Source: Streptomyces sp. 130 (lineage in GTDB: Bacteria; Actinomycetota; Actinomycetes; Streptomycetales; Streptomycetaceae). Taken from it: a DNA stretch of 64,000 bases. Numbering within the stretch: the first letter of the stretch is position 1; each line of letters opens with the position of its first letter. The notes under the pieces were generated by a model. That model did not search any database. It had not been told where the DNA came from and saw only the letters and a program-made list of their open reading frames with translations. Positions 37,239 to 46,087 of the stretch are shown here, in pieces. The stretch is from assembly GCF_007096885.1 (NCBI RefSeq), contig NZ_VJNO01000010.1, positions 124,001 to 188,000 of the forward strand, in the 5' to 3' direction. The translations under genes were made by a program, and so were the position numbers.

Positions 37239-37267
37239 TTGACGCGGCGTTGATCAGTCGTTTATCG
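37239..37267 (+). promoter_or_regulatory. Possible promoter of the WhiB-family gene
   Basis: TTGACG (37239-37244) is a good -35 box; a weak -10-like TTATCG follows after 17 bases (37262-37267), 13-22 bases before the candidate start codons. Confidence 0.35.
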
Positions 37268-37288
37268 CGGCCCGGCACTGTGGTCGTC

Positions 37289-37543
37289 ATGCTGATCAAC
37301 ACCGCGACCGACCCCGCCTTCTCCTGGCAGGAGACAGCACTGTGCGCCCAGGCGGGCCCCGAGTTCTTCTTCCCGGCCCCCGGCAGCTCCACCCGTGAGG
37401 CCAAGCAGCTCTGCAACGCCTGCGAGGGGCGCCAGGCGTGCCTGGAGTACGCCCTCGACAACGACGAGCGCTTCGGCGTGTGGGGCGGCCTGTCCGAGAA
37501 GGAGCGGGAGCGGCTGCGCAGAGTCGGCCGCGCCCGGGCCTGA
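37289..37543 (+). CDS. WhiB-family iron-sulfur transcriptional regulator
   Basis: Protein of 84 residues from ATG 37289; GTG 37280 would add three. The four cluster-binding Cys are at 19, 42, 45 and 51 (C-X22-C-X2-C-X5-C), followed by the GVWGG turn (63-67) and a basic C-terminus (SEKERERLRRVGRARA). The family binds a 4Fe-4S cluster and acts with the sigma factor region 4. Its core (EYALDNDERFGVWGGLSE) resembles WhiB itself more than WblC or WblE types, but the paralogue cannot be settled from sequence. Confidence 0.93.
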   Translation: MLINTATDPAFSWQETALCAQAGPEFFFPAPGSSTREAKQLCNACEGRQACLEYALDNDERFGVWGGLSEKERERLRRVGRARA

Positions 37544-37658
37544 AACCCCGCTGCACGGGGGCGGCTTCGGCCTCCGCCGTGTCCGCACGCGGCCCCCGGA
37601 CCGGGCCGGACCGGTCAGGCGGGACGCCCGGTCCGGGGCTGCGCGGACCAGGCCCGGA

Positions 37659-38591
37659 TCACGACGGGATGCGGAACGTCTCGCCGTACATCTTCCAGGT
37701 CAGCGGCGGCTCCAGGTCCAGGTTCCCGTCCTCCAGGAAGACGCGCTGCGCGGTGTCGATGCGCGAGGTGTCGTGCTGCTGGTTCTTCTTCGACTTCATC
37801 ACGGCCCGCGCGGTGTCCAGGAAGATGTCCAGGTACGCCGACTCGTCGCCGCCCTCCGCGACCGTGTCCGCCTCGGCCAGTGCCGCCTGCCGGATGCCGT
37901 AGAAGGAGTCCGCCTCGTGCCCGGGCCCCTGCAGCACCATGGTGTCGAAGTAGATGAACTGGCCCAGCGTGCCGAGGCCGTCCAGCTTCGCGAGGCGCAC
38001 CGCCGGCTCGAAGTACTGCTTGTCGCGGACCTCCTCCTGCGCCTTGCGGAACGCCGGGTCCTCGGCCGCCTTCCGCCACGCGCCGGTGAACCCCGGGTCC
38101 AGGCCCTCGTGCGACCCGGTCCCGTCGACCTTGCGCAGGGCGGGGAGGTACGGGGCGAGCGGGTTGTCCGGGTGGTCCTCGGTGAACGCCTCGACGAACG
38201 CGAGCATGTCGTGCGTACCGGAGCAGAACCCGACGAGACCGGCCGCGTAACCGGTGCCGTCGCCGCTGTCCTCGATCGTCGCGTACTGGGTGCGCCAGTC
38301 CAGCGTCGAGCCCTCCGCGCTGGCCAGCAGCTCCCACGCGATCTCGCGCATCCTGGGCGCGGCGAGCCCGGCCGGCGCCCCGTCGACCCGCTTGTTCATC
38401 TCCGCGCGCTCCTCGTCGTCCGCCGCCGCGAACGGGTCCGGGTTCACCGGCCCGGTGGCCGAGGCCTCGGCGGCCTTGGGGGAGTCCGTGGGCAGCCCGG
38501 CGTCGTCGCCGCCGGTGTTGAAGACGAGGGCGACGGCTATCGCCAGCGGCGCACCGATGAGAACGAAGCGGGTCACAGGTTTCACCGGCAC
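37659..38591 (-). CDS. csn: GH46 chitosanase, secreted
   Basis: Protein of 310 residues. GTG 38591 is preferred because GGGGA precedes it; GTG 38585 is the alternative. N-terminal hydrophobic signal segment (FVLIGAPLAIAVALVF). The mature enzyme matches family 46: LDWRTQYATIEDSGDGTGYA contains the general-acid Glu, and GFCSGTHDML the second acidic residue (Asp). LAPYLPALRKVDG is also family-typical. It hydrolyses beta-1,4 links of chitosan outside the cell. A neutral spacer (~25-60) precedes the catalytic domain. Transcribed away from the HEAT-like gene. Confidence 0.92.
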   Translation of the reverse strand: MPVKPVTRFVLIGAPLAIAVALVFNTGGDDAGLPTDSPKAAEASATGPVNPDPFAAADDEERAEMNKRVDGAPAGLAAPRMREIAWELLASAEGSTLDWRTQYATIEDSGDGTGYAAGLVGFCSGTHDMLAFVEAFTEDHPDNPLAPYLPALRKVDGTGSHEGLDPGFTGAWRKAAEDPAFRKAQEEVRDKQYFEPAVRLAKLDGLGTLGQFIYFDTMVLQGPGHEADSFYGIRQAALAEADTVAEGGDESAYLDIFLDTARAVMKSKKNQQHDTSRIDTAQRVFLEDGNLDLEPPLTWKMYGETFRIPS

Positions 38592-38648
38592 AGCGTACGG
38601 TCCCCGCCCGCCCCCGGGCGGCACACCCCCGCACGGCAGAATCACCCC

Positions 38649-41600
38649 ATGACCGATGCCCTGCTGAAGGCCCTCGATCCGCTTCCGTACCCCCGGCGCA
38701 TGCGCGAACTCGCCGCCCGGGCACGCGTTCTGTCCGCTTCGGGGGAATTGCGCCCCGTGCTGGACGAGCTGAACCGCGGTGGTCCGTACGAGCGGGGCAT
38801 CGCCGCCGTCGCGGCGGCCGTCGGCGGCGACGCGGAGTGGACCGCCGCGCACCTCGCCGACCCGGACCCCTTCGTGCAGGGCCACGCCCTGCGGGTCGCC
38901 CGGAGCCTGGGCATCCCGGACGAAATATACGAACGGGTCCTGGACGACCTGCCCCGCACCGCGCGCCGCCGCCTGCTGCGGGCCGTCGTCCACGACGGGC
39001 GCACCGGCCTCGCCGTCCGGCTCCTCGAACGGGTGCGCGCCGACTGGGGCGACGCCGAGGCGGCCGTGCTGCTGCCCGGCTGCCCCGCCGACACCGTCAC
39101 CCGGCTGCTGCCCGAGCTGCTGTACGCCGTACGCGGCTGGAGCGCTCTGGGACGCCGCCACCCCGGCCCCCTCCTGGACGCCGTCGAACGGCAGCTCGCC
39201 GAACTGCCCGAGCCGCAGCGCCCGGAGTGGTGGCGGCGGTACGCACCCGGGATCGCGGCCACCGCCGCCGCCCGGCCCGCCCGCGTCCTCGATCTGCTCG
39301 ACCGCTTCGGCCCCGCCACCCTCCCGTGGCCCCTGGCCCGCCGCCTCGGCGCCCTCGCCGCGGCCGACCCGGCCCGGACCGCCCGGCTGCTGCTGTGCCC
39401 GGAGACCCGGCCGATGCTGGAGCGCGGGGCGCGCGGGGTGCCCGACGGCGTCCTGTTCCGACTGGCCCGCACCGCGCCCGAAGAACTCGTCGTGGAGCTG
39501 GGCCGGGCCATGGCCCAGGACTCCGCCGGTCTCGCCCGGCTCCTCACCGCCCTCCCGCCCGGCCGGCGCACCGCCCTGCACACCGCGGTCACCGCCGGAC
39601 GCGGCCCCGGCGGGTCCGCCGTCGACGCGGCGCTGCTCGACGCCCTGCCCCGCAGCGGCGTCGCCGACGAGGCGCGCCGCATGGCCGCCCGGGCCGCCGA
39701 ACGGGGCGAGGACTGGCACACCGTGCTGCTCGCCGAGTCCTACCTCCCGGCCGCCGAGGTCCGGGACCGGCTGCTGGCCGCCACCCGCCGGCCGGCCGCC
39801 GCCGACCGGGCCCTCGTCTGGCCGCTGCTCGTCCGCAACGCCGGGCGCACCGGCGCGCCCGGGCCCGTCGCCGTACTCCTGGACGACATGGCCGGGCTCC
39901 GCAACGAACAGGACCCCGTCCGCTCGGCCGCCCTCCTCGCCCTCGCGGGCATCCCCGCCGGACTGTTCACCGAGGCGATGGAACCGGCCCTGGACCGGAT
40001 CGCGGCCGACGCCGTCGAAGCCCGCGACTCCTCCCACGCCACCCGGCACGCCCTCAGCACCCTGGCCGTGCGGCTGCTGCGCGAACACGCCGTCACCGGC
40101 CGCCGCGCCCCGGACCCGGGCGACGCATGCCCGTCCGCCGGGCGACGACAGGGCCTGGTCAGCTGGTCGCTGCGCACCCTGGTCCGGATCTCCGGCAACA
40201 CCGGCGGCGCCGACCTCGGACGGCTCGACCGCACCCTGCGCAGGGGCCAGGAGCACGACGTGTTCGAGGCGCTGCGGCCCTGGCTGGAGGCGGGCGCGGA
40301 GAAGAGCGACTACGGGCTCGCGTTCGCGCTCGTCCGGGCGCTGGGCCGCCGCGCGGCCGGGCTGCCCGAGCTCCAGGACCTGCTGTGGCAGGCGATCCGC
40401 TTCGGCTCGGTCACCACCGCGCGGACCGCCGTCCGGCTGTGGCTGGAACCGGACGCGGACCGGGGCGCACGCGTCGAACAGCTGCTCGCGCTCGACCCCT
40501 CCGCCGGCACCCTGCCCGAGGTCCAGGCGGTGCTCACCCGCACCCGCACCGATCTCCTCGACCCCTACCTCGCCACCCCGCCGCCGCACGGCCGCTTCCT
40601 GACGCCCGGCCGCCCCTGGACCGTCCACCCCGGGCCCGAGATCCGCCGCTGGGTGCCGCGCCAGCACCGCGCCGCCGAACGAGCCCTGCGCCACGCGGCG
40701 CGCGACGGAAAGCTCCCGCTCCACGGGCGGGCGCGCGCCGTCGCCGCCCTGGCCCGCGTCCCCGGGACCGGGGCCGAGGCGCTGGGGGAGTGGACCGGCT
40801 GCGACGACGTCGTGCTCGCCGAGGCCGCGCTCACCGCGCTCGGCCACACCGACCGCGCCCCCGAGGTACTGCCCACCCTGCTCGCCCACGCCGGGGACGA
40901 CCGGGCCAGGGTCGCCGTCTTCGCGGCCGGCCGGGCCTCGCGGGACGTCCGCCCCTCCGTCCTCGCCCCGATGCTCCGCGCCCGGCTGGCCCCCGGCACC
41001 GGCAAGGTCACCAGCCGCAAGGAGGCCGTCCGGCTCGCCGTGGCCCGGCTGCCCCGCAGGGCCGCCGCCGACCTGGTCACGGAGGGCTACGCACATCCCG
41101 GCCAGCACCCGGACGTCCGGGCCGCCTGCGTGGCCGGGGCCATCGAACTGCTCGGCGACGCGCGGATGTGGCGGCTGCTCGCGGACGCCGCCGCCGGGCC
41201 CGCCGTGCTGCGCACCGCCGTCCTGCGCGTGCGGCCCATGGACCTGCCGGGCGCCCACCGCACCGGCTACGCGCGCCTGGTGCGGGAGGTGTGCGGCACG
41301 GACGACGAGGAGCTGGCCGCCGCCGCCCACGCCGTGGTGGCCCGCTGGATACCGTGGGAGCCGGGCATCTGCGAGGTGCTGGCCGCCGCCACGACGGACC
41401 TGGCGCGCCGCCGCTCCTGGCGCTCGGCCGCCGAAGCGCTGGCCGGTGCGGCGCCCGCCGCCTCCGGGGAGGCCGCGCAGGCGCTGTTGGGCGCGCTGGG
41501 CACGCTCACGGACTCCGTCGCCATGGACGACGCCGGCAGCGACCGCGACCGGCCCGAGCGGCAGCGGGCCGTGCACCTGGTGAACCGCCTCGCCTCGGCG

Positions 41601-42056
41601 GCCGGGACGCGCCCGGACGCGGCCCTGCGCCCCGTCCTCGCCGCCGCCGGCGACCTGCTGGCCCGCCACCGCGACTACGTGCCGCAGGCCGCCGAGCTGC
41701 TGGCCGGGGCCGTGGACCCGGCCGGCGACGCGGACGCGCTGCACGCCGCGCTGGACCGCGTCGCCCTGCTGGTCACCGGCCGGCCCGTGCTCGCCGCCCG
41801 CGTCGCCCTCCGGTACGCCACGTGCCACGGCGTCCCCCAGGACGAGGCCGGGGCGGCGACGCTGCTCGAGGTGGCGGGGCGCCTCGCCGAGGACGGCGGC
41901 CTCGCGCACGGCCTGCTGGCGGTGCGGCTGGTCGCGGCCGGCGGACGGCACACGGGGTGGACCGGGCCGTGGCGGACCCAGCTCCGGCTGCTGCGGCGCC
42001 ACCCGGAGGCGGAGGTGCGCGACGCGGCGTACGCGGAGGTGACGGTCCGGGAGTGA
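38649..42056 (+). CDS. Large HEAT-repeat-like protein of unknown function
   Basis: Protein of 1135 residues from ATG 38649, the start chosen because coding character begins there; the frame is open far upstream. No signal peptide or membrane helix. The sequence is a chain of Ala/Leu/Arg-rich helical pairs (DPDPFVQGHALRVARSLG, LAEAALTALGHTDRAPEVLP, HPDVRAACVAGAIELLGD) like HEAT or armadillo repeats, suggesting a scaffold. No enzymatic motif is seen. A CAGAAT box ends six bases before the ATG with no ribosome site, so it is probably leaderless. It stands alone. Confidence 0.75.
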   Translation: MTDALLKALDPLPYPRRMRELAARARVLSASGELRPVLDELNRGGPYERGIAAVAAAVGGDAEWTAAHLADPDPFVQGHALRVARSLGIPDEIYERVLDDLPRTARRRLLRAVVHDGRTGLAVRLLERVRADWGDAEAAVLLPGCPADTVTRLLPELLYAVRGWSALGRRHPGPLLDAVERQLAELPEPQRPEWWRRYAPGIAATAAARPARVLDLLDRFGPATLPWPLARRLGALAAADPARTARLLLCPETRPMLERGARGVPDGVLFRLARTAPEELVVELGRAMAQDSAGLARLLTALPPGRRTALHTAVTAGRGPGGSAVDAALLDALPRSGVADEARRMAARAAERGEDWHTVLLAESYLPAAEVRDRLLAATRRPAAADRALVWPLLVRNAGRTGAPGPVAVLLDDMAGLRNEQDPVRSAALLALAGIPAGLFTEAMEPALDRIAADAVEARDSSHATRHALSTLAVRLLREHAVTGRRAPDPGDACPSAGRRQGLVSWSLRTLVRISGNTGGADLGRLDRTLRRGQEHDVFEALRPWLEAGAEKSDYGLAFALVRALGRRAAGLPELQDLLWQAIRFGSVTTARTAVRLWLEPDADRGARVEQLLALDPSAGTLPEVQAVLTRTRTDLLDPYLATPPPHGRFLTPGRPWTVHPGPEIRRWVPRQHRAAERALRHAARDGKLPLHGRARAVAALARVPGTGAEALGEWTGCDDVVLAEAALTALGHTDRAPEVLPTLLAHAGDDRARVAVFAAGRASRDVRPSVLAPMLRARLAPGTGKVTSRKEAVRLAVARLPRRAAADLVTEGYAHPGQHPDVRAACVAGAIELLGDARMWRLLADAAAGPAVLRTAVLRVRPMDLPGAHRTGYARLVREVCGTDDEELAAAAHAVVARWIPWEPGICEVLAAATTDLARRRSWRSAAEALAGAAPAASGEAAQALLGALGTLTDSVAMDDAGSDRDRPERQRAVHLVNRLASAAGTRPDAALRPVLAAAGDLLARHRDYVPQAAELLAGAVDPAGDADALHAALDRVALLVTGRPVLAARVALRYATCHGVPQDEAGAATLLEVAGRLAEDGGLAHGLLAVRLVAAGGRHTGWTGPWRTQLRLLRRHPEAEVRDAAYAEVTVRE

Positions 42057-42089
42057 GCGGCCTCCCGGGGCGTCACCTCCGCGTGGTGG

Positions 42090-43064
42090 TCAGCCCTGGG
42101 CGCGGGCGGCCATCCGGGCCTTCCGCGCGGCCAGCTTCTCGTCGAACTTCGCGGCCTCGGTGTCCAGGCCGTGCATGTAGAGGCCCAGCTCCTCCTGCGC
42201 CTTCAGGCCGTCCGGGCCCAGGCCGTCGATGTCGAGCACCTTCAGATAGCGCAGCACCGGCTGGATGACGTCGTCGTGGTGGATGCGCATGTTGTAGATG
42301 CCGCCGATCGCCATCTGCGCGGCGGCCCGCTCGAAGCCGGGCATGCCGTGGCCGGGCATCCGGAAGTTCACGACGACATCGCGCACCGACTGCATGGTCA
42401 GGTCCGGAGCCAGCTGGAACGCCGCGCCCAGCAGGTTGCGGTAGAACACCATGTGCAGGTTCTCGTCGGTCGCGATGCGCGCCAGCATGCGGTCGCAGAC
42501 CGGGTCGCCCGACTGGTGCCCGGTGTTGCGGTGCGAGACTCGGGTGGCCAGCTCCTGGAAGGCCACGTAGGCCACGGAGTGCAGCATCGAGTGGCGGTTG
42601 TCGGACTCGAAGCCCTCCGCCATGTGCGCCATCCGGAACCGCTCCAGCTTGTCCGGGTCGACGGCGCGCGAGGTGAGCAGGTAGTCCCGCATCACGATGC
42701 CGTGCCGGCCCTCCTCGGCCGTCCAGCGGTGCACCCAGGTGCCCCAGGCGCCGTCGCGCCCGAAGAGCGTGGCGATCTCGTGGTGGTAGCTGGGGAGGTT
42801 GTCCTCGGTGAGCAGGTTGACCACGAGGGCGATCCTGCCGATGTCGGTGACCTTGGACTGATCGGCCTGCCACGCCTCGCCGTCCTCGAAGACGCCGGGG
42901 AAGTTGCGCCCGTCCGAGAAGGGGACGTACTCGTGCGGCATCCAGTCCTTGGCGACCTTGAGGTGCCGGTTGAGCTCCTTCTCGACCACCTCTTCCAGTG
43001 CGAACAGGAGGTGGGCATCGGTCCACGCCTGTGAACTGCCGAGGTGGGGAGAAGTAATGGTCAC
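42090..43064 (-). CDS. desA: Acyl-ACP desaturase (diiron, DesA type)
   Basis: Protein of 324 residues, GTG 43064 with AGGAG upstream. The ferritin-like four-helix bundle has two diiron E-x-x-H motifs: EEGRH (E118, H121) and DENLH (E201, H204). Other ligands are likely E30 and E87. The family inserts a cis double bond into acyl-ACP with O2 and reduced ferredoxin. It makes unsaturated fatty acids aerobically. It is single and controlled by a strong palindrome upstream. Confidence 0.93.
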   Translation of the reverse strand: MTITSPHLGSSQAWTDAHLLFALEEVVEKELNRHLKVAKDWMPHEYVPFSDGRNFPGVFEDGEAWQADQSKVTDIGRIALVVNLLTEDNLPSYHHEIATLFGRDGAWGTWVHRWTAEEGRHGIVMRDYLLTSRAVDPDKLERFRMAHMAEGFESDNRHSMLHSVAYVAFQELATRVSHRNTGHQSGDPVCDRMLARIATDENLHMVFYRNLLGAAFQLAPDLTMQSVRDVVVNFRMPGHGMPGFERAAAQMAIGGIYNMRIHHDDVIQPVLRYLKVLDIDGLGPDGLKAQEELGLYMHGLDTEAAKFDEKLAARKARMAARAQG

Positions 43065-43089
43065 GAGGGCTCCTGGGGACGGGAGGGCT

Positions 43090-43148
43090 ACCTACGGCTT
43101 CGTAGGTTACGAGACCGTAGGTTAAAGCGGCGGTAAGGCTCTGGCCAA
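43090..43148 (-). promoter_or_regulatory. Promoter and palindromic operator of the desaturase gene
   Basis: On the minus strand TTGGCC (43143-43148) and TAACCT (43119-43124) are 18 bases apart. Just downstream is a perfect palindrome ACCTACG-GCTT-CGTAGGT (43090-43107), and a third half site CCGTAGGT lies at 43115-43122. Repeats of CCTACG over the -10 box and start region suit a TetR-type fatty-acid sensor. Confidence 0.6.
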
Positions 43149-43194
43149 GCCCGAACGGGCGAGTGGTGCTCACTCCGCGTGATCAGAGCGCGAA

Positions 43195-43226
43195 GGGGGT
43201 GTGTGCCGGGCCCGGCTCACACCCCC
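43195..43226 (-). terminator. Terminator after the ABC-F gene
   Basis: Long nested hairpin: outer stem GGGGGTGTG / CACACCCCC and inner stem GCCGGG / CCCGGC, just past the ABC-F stop at 43239. It shields the desaturase promoter from readthrough. Confidence 0.7.
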
Positions 43227-43238
43227 CGTTTTCCCGCG

Positions 43239-44870
43239 TCAGAGCCCGGCACGCACCTCCTCCGCCGTGGTGTCCCGCAGCTCGCCGTCGAGCAGCAGCC
43301 AGCGGGTGATGCCCAGCGATTCCAGGAACGGCACGTCGTGACTGGCCACGACGAGCGCCCCCTCGTACGCCGCCAGCGCCTCGGTCAGCCGCGCCACGCT
43401 CGCCATGTCGAGGCTGTTCGTCGGCTCGTCCAGCATCAGCAGCCGGGGCGCCGGCTCGGCCAGCAGCAGTGCGGCCAGCGCCGCCCGGAACCGCTCACCG
43501 CCCGACAGCGTCCCAACCGCCCGGTCCGCCCGCGCGCCCCGGAAGAGGAAGTGCGCGAGCTTCGCCCGGATGTGGTTGCCGGTGGCGTCCGGGGCGAACC
43601 GCGCCACGTTCTCCACCACGCTCAGCCCGTCGTCCAGCACATCGAGCCGCTGGGGCAGAAAGCGCAGCGGGACCTCGGTCACCGCCTCCCCGGACACCGG
43701 GGCCAGCTCACCGGCGAGCGTACGCAGCAGCGTGGTCTTGCCCGCTCCGTTGCGCCCCACCAGCGCGATGCGCTCCGGGCCGCGCACCTCGTACCGGCCC
43801 CGCACCCGTGCCCCGTACGCGAGTTCCAGATCGCGCAGCACCAGCACGCCCCGGCCCGGATGGACCCGGGTGTGCGGCAGCTCGACCCGGATCTCGTCGT
43901 CGTCGCGGACCAGTCCGACGGCGTCGTCCAGGCGCTCCTTCGCCTCGGCCAGCCGCTCCGCGTGCATGATCCGGTGCTTGCCCGCGGACTCCTGCGCGGC
44001 ACGCTTGCGCGCCCCCATGACGACCTTGGGCTCGCGCTTCTGCTCGTACATCTTCTGCCCGTACCGCTTGCGCCGGGCCAGTTTCACCTGGGCCTCGGCC
44101 AGTTCGCGCTTCTGCCGCTTCATGTCGGCCTCGGCGACGCGCACCATGCGCTCGGCCGCCTCCTGTTCGACGGCCAGCGCCTCCTCGTAGGCGGAGAGGT
44201 TGCCGCCGTACCAGGTGACGGTCGAGTCCCGCAGGTCGGCGATCCGGTCGACCCGGTCCAGGAGTTCCCGGTCGTGGCTGACGACGACGAGCACCCCCTG
44301 CCAGGCGTCGACCGCCGCGTACAGCCGCTGCCTGGCGTACACGTCCAGGTTGTTCGTCGGCTCGTCGAGCAGCAGTACGTCGGGCCGGGCCAGCAGCAGC
44401 GCGGCCAGCCGCAGCATCACGCACTCGCCGCCCGACATCTCGCCGATCGTCCGGTCGAGCCCGATGTGGCCGAGGGCCAGCCCGTCCAGGGTGGCCCGGG
44501 CCCGCTCCTCGACGTCCCAGTCGTCGCCGACGGCGGCGAAGTGCTCCTCGCCGACGTCACCGGACTCGATGGCGTGCAGCGCCGCGCGGACCGCGTCGAT
44601 CCCGAGCGCGGCGTCGACGCGCAACTCCGTGTCCAGGACCAGGTTCTGCGGCAGATGGCCCACGTCGCCGGACACGCTGATCCGGCCCTCGGTGGGTTCG
44701 AGTTCCCCGGCGAGCAGCCGGAGCAGGGTCGATTTGCCGGCCCCGTTGAGGCCGACGAGCCCCGTGCGGCCGGGGCCCACGGACAGATTCAGGCCGTCCA
44801 GGGCCCGGGCGCCGTCGGGCCAGACGAGGGAGAGGGCGGAGCAGGTGAGGTGGGCGGTGGGGGTTGACAT
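43239..44870 (-). CDS. ABC-F family ATP-binding protein
   Basis: Protein of 543 residues, ATG 44870. Two ABC domains and no membrane segments: Walker A GLNGAGKST and GRNGAGKTT, signatures MSGGECV and LSGGERFR, Walker B LLLDEPTNNLD and LMLDEPTNSLD. The Lys/Arg/Glu-rich linker (~235-315, MKRQKRELAEAQVKLARRKR) is the P-site tRNA interaction motif region of ABC-F translation factors. Such proteins act on the ribosome, in antibiotic protection or in rescue of stalled ribosomes; which of these cannot be told. A ~245-base leader precedes it. Confidence 0.93.
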   Translation of the reverse strand: MSTPTAHLTCSALSLVWPDGARALDGLNLSVGPGRTGLVGLNGAGKSTLLRLLAGELEPTEGRISVSGDVGHLPQNLVLDTELRVDAALGIDAVRAALHAIESGDVGEEHFAAVGDDWDVEERARATLDGLALGHIGLDRTIGEMSGGECVMLRLAALLLARPDVLLLDEPTNNLDVYARQRLYAAVDAWQGVLVVVSHDRELLDRVDRIADLRDSTVTWYGGNLSAYEEALAVEQEAAERMVRVAEADMKRQKRELAEAQVKLARRKRYGQKMYEQKREPKVVMGARKRAAQESAGKHRIMHAERLAEAKERLDDAVGLVRDDDEIRVELPHTRVHPGRGVLVLRDLELAYGARVRGRYEVRGPERIALVGRNGAGKTTLLRTLAGELAPVSGEAVTEVPLRFLPQRLDVLDDGLSVVENVARFAPDATGNHIRAKLAHFLFRGARADRAVGTLSGGERFRAALAALLLAEPAPRLLMLDEPTNSLDMASVARLTEALAAYEGALVVASHDVPFLESLGITRWLLLDGELRDTTAEEVRAGL

Positions 44871-45187
44871 GAGGAGTCTCCCGGTTGCGAGGAAGGACAG
44901 GGCAACGGGACGAGACACCGGCCACTGGCGTTCGACGCGTTCCGGGGGGAATTCCGGGATCGCGGAGGGAAGGCCCTGGTCGCGGAGGACGGCTCGGAGA
45001 GCTGAGGTCGCACTCGGGCGCGCGGACACGGCACAGGCCGGTCATGGCACGCGACACGGTGTCTCGGGACCTCAGACCTTCAACGGCCTGCTCCAATCGG
45101 CGACGACAAGGACACCGGGAACGTTACGCGGGGCCGTAGGAGGGAGCAATCGAATTAACGGCCCCCGCGCGCGGGCGGGTCGCGGAC
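44871..45187 (-). other. Leader region of the ABC-F gene
   Basis: On the minus strand a promoter reads TTGCTC (45144-45149), 17 bases, TAACGT (45121-45126), giving a leader of about 245 bases before the ATG at 44870. Within it a frame starting at ATG 45045 (MTGLCRVRAPEC) runs into the ABC-F gene out of frame. Long leaders with small frames control several ABC-F genes by attenuation, but no clear pair of competing hairpins is visible. Confidence 0.4.
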
Positions 45188-45601
45188 TCAGCGGGGACCG
45201 AACAGCTCGGTCAGACTCCGGTCCAGGTCCAGGAAGCGGTGCTCGTGGCCGCGGGGCACCAGATCCTCGGCCCGCCGCAGGAACCGCCGCAGGTCCGCGG
45301 TGCGCACATGCACCATGGCGATGCCCTCGGCCGCGTGGAACTCCAGCACCGTACGGTCGTAGCCGAACGGCCTGACCCGTACGTCCCCGAGCCCCGACGG
45401 GACCTCCATCCCGGCGGCGAGCAGGTCCCGGGAGAACTGCCAGGACACCTCCCTCCCTTCCAGCGTCGCCGGCGCCGGGAACGCCATGCGCACGGCGAAG
45501 GGGTCCGCCCAGTCGTAGCTCAGGACGGCGGGCAGCGTCTCCATCCGCGGCGCGGACGCCACCATGCGGGCCTGTACGGACTCTTCGATGACCGTGGACA
45601 C
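45188..45601 (-). CDS. SsgA-like protein (SALP family)
   Basis: Protein of 137 residues from GTG 45601, with GGGAG upstream; the longer frame upstream has no ribosome site. It matches the SsgA/SsgB family through LSYDWADPFAVRMAF, VSWQFSRDLLAAGM, GLGDVRVRP and PRGHEHRFLDLDRSLTELF. SALPs exist only in sporulating actinomycetes and direct cell-division sites, septum growth or spore separation. The paralogue (SsgA to SsgG) cannot be decided. The usual neighbours of the classical ssg loci are absent. Confidence 0.9.
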   Translation of the reverse strand: MSTVIEESVQARMVASAPRMETLPAVLSYDWADPFAVRMAFPAPATLEGREVSWQFSRDLLAAGMEVPSGLGDVRVRPFGYDRTVLEFHAAEGIAMVHVRTADLRRFLRRAEDLVPRGHEHRFLDLDRSLTELFGPR

Positions 45602-45749
45602 GAACCTGCTCCCTCTCGCGACCGGACGAACGGTTCCCGGCACCCGTGGAGACGACGGAAGCCGCCGATCCGTGCACCGGGAGACGGCGTGAGCTGTGTC
45701 ACCGCACACCGCTGCCTGTTCACGTGCCCCGTAACGGGCGCGGCACCCG

Positions 45750-46043
45750 TCAGAGCCGCCGGCGGTACGGGGCGAGCGCCTCCGAGGTCTTGGTGGCGAT
45801 GAACTCGGTGATCCGGTACGCGCAGACGCCCTCGACCACGAACGGGTCGGTCGCCGCCAGCCGTTCGATCGCCGCCCGGTCGTCCCCGACCGCGAGGATC
45901 ACCCCGCCGTCCCGGGGGTTCTTGCGCCCGGAGGCGATGAACACCCCGGCCTGGTACTGCTGGTCGAGCCAGGCGACGTGCGCGCTGAGCGCCGCGTCGA
46001 CGCGGTCCAGCGGGGCGGTGTAGGACAGCTCGAGTACGAACAT
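45750..46043 (-). CDS. YciI-like protein
   Basis: Protein of 97 residues. A YciI-type alpha-beta barrel: LELSYTAPLDRVDAALSAH with its conserved His, then GVFIASGRKNPRDGGVILAV and AATDPFVVEGVCAYRITEF. The family is dimeric; enzymatic roles are known for a few members only. A TAATCT box (46050-46055) ends six bases before the ATG, so the mRNA is probably leaderless. Divergent from endonuclease V by 44 bases. Confidence 0.9.
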   Translation of the reverse strand: MFVLELSYTAPLDRVDAALSAHVAWLDQQYQAGVFIASGRKNPRDGGVILAVGDDRAAIERLAATDPFVVEGVCAYRITEFIATKTSEALAPYRRRL

Positions 46044-46087
46044 GCGCTCAGATTACCGGCAGGCGCGGCCCGTAGTGTGGGGGGACC

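Noticed and set aside
37395-38648. Apparent 1553-residue protein beginning far upstream of the HEAT-like gene
   Set aside because: The upstream third lies across the WhiB and chitosanase genes in another frame, is Arg/Gly/Pro-rich without family motifs, and has no ribosome site. Coding character starts at ATG 38649.
37659-42002. Minus-strand 1447-residue frame spanning the chitosanase and HEAT-like genes
   Set aside because: Only the part below 38591 is a real protein. The rest is the antisense of the HEAT-like gene and has the low-complexity Gly/Ala/Arg bias of shadow frames.
43097-43148. Desaturase promoter as a fourth copy of the Mce-type motif
   Set aside because: The -10 TAACCT and an 18-base spacer agree, but the TTaCCCnCCcG block is not in register and the -35 is TTGGCC. 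It has its own palindrome, so I treat it as separate.
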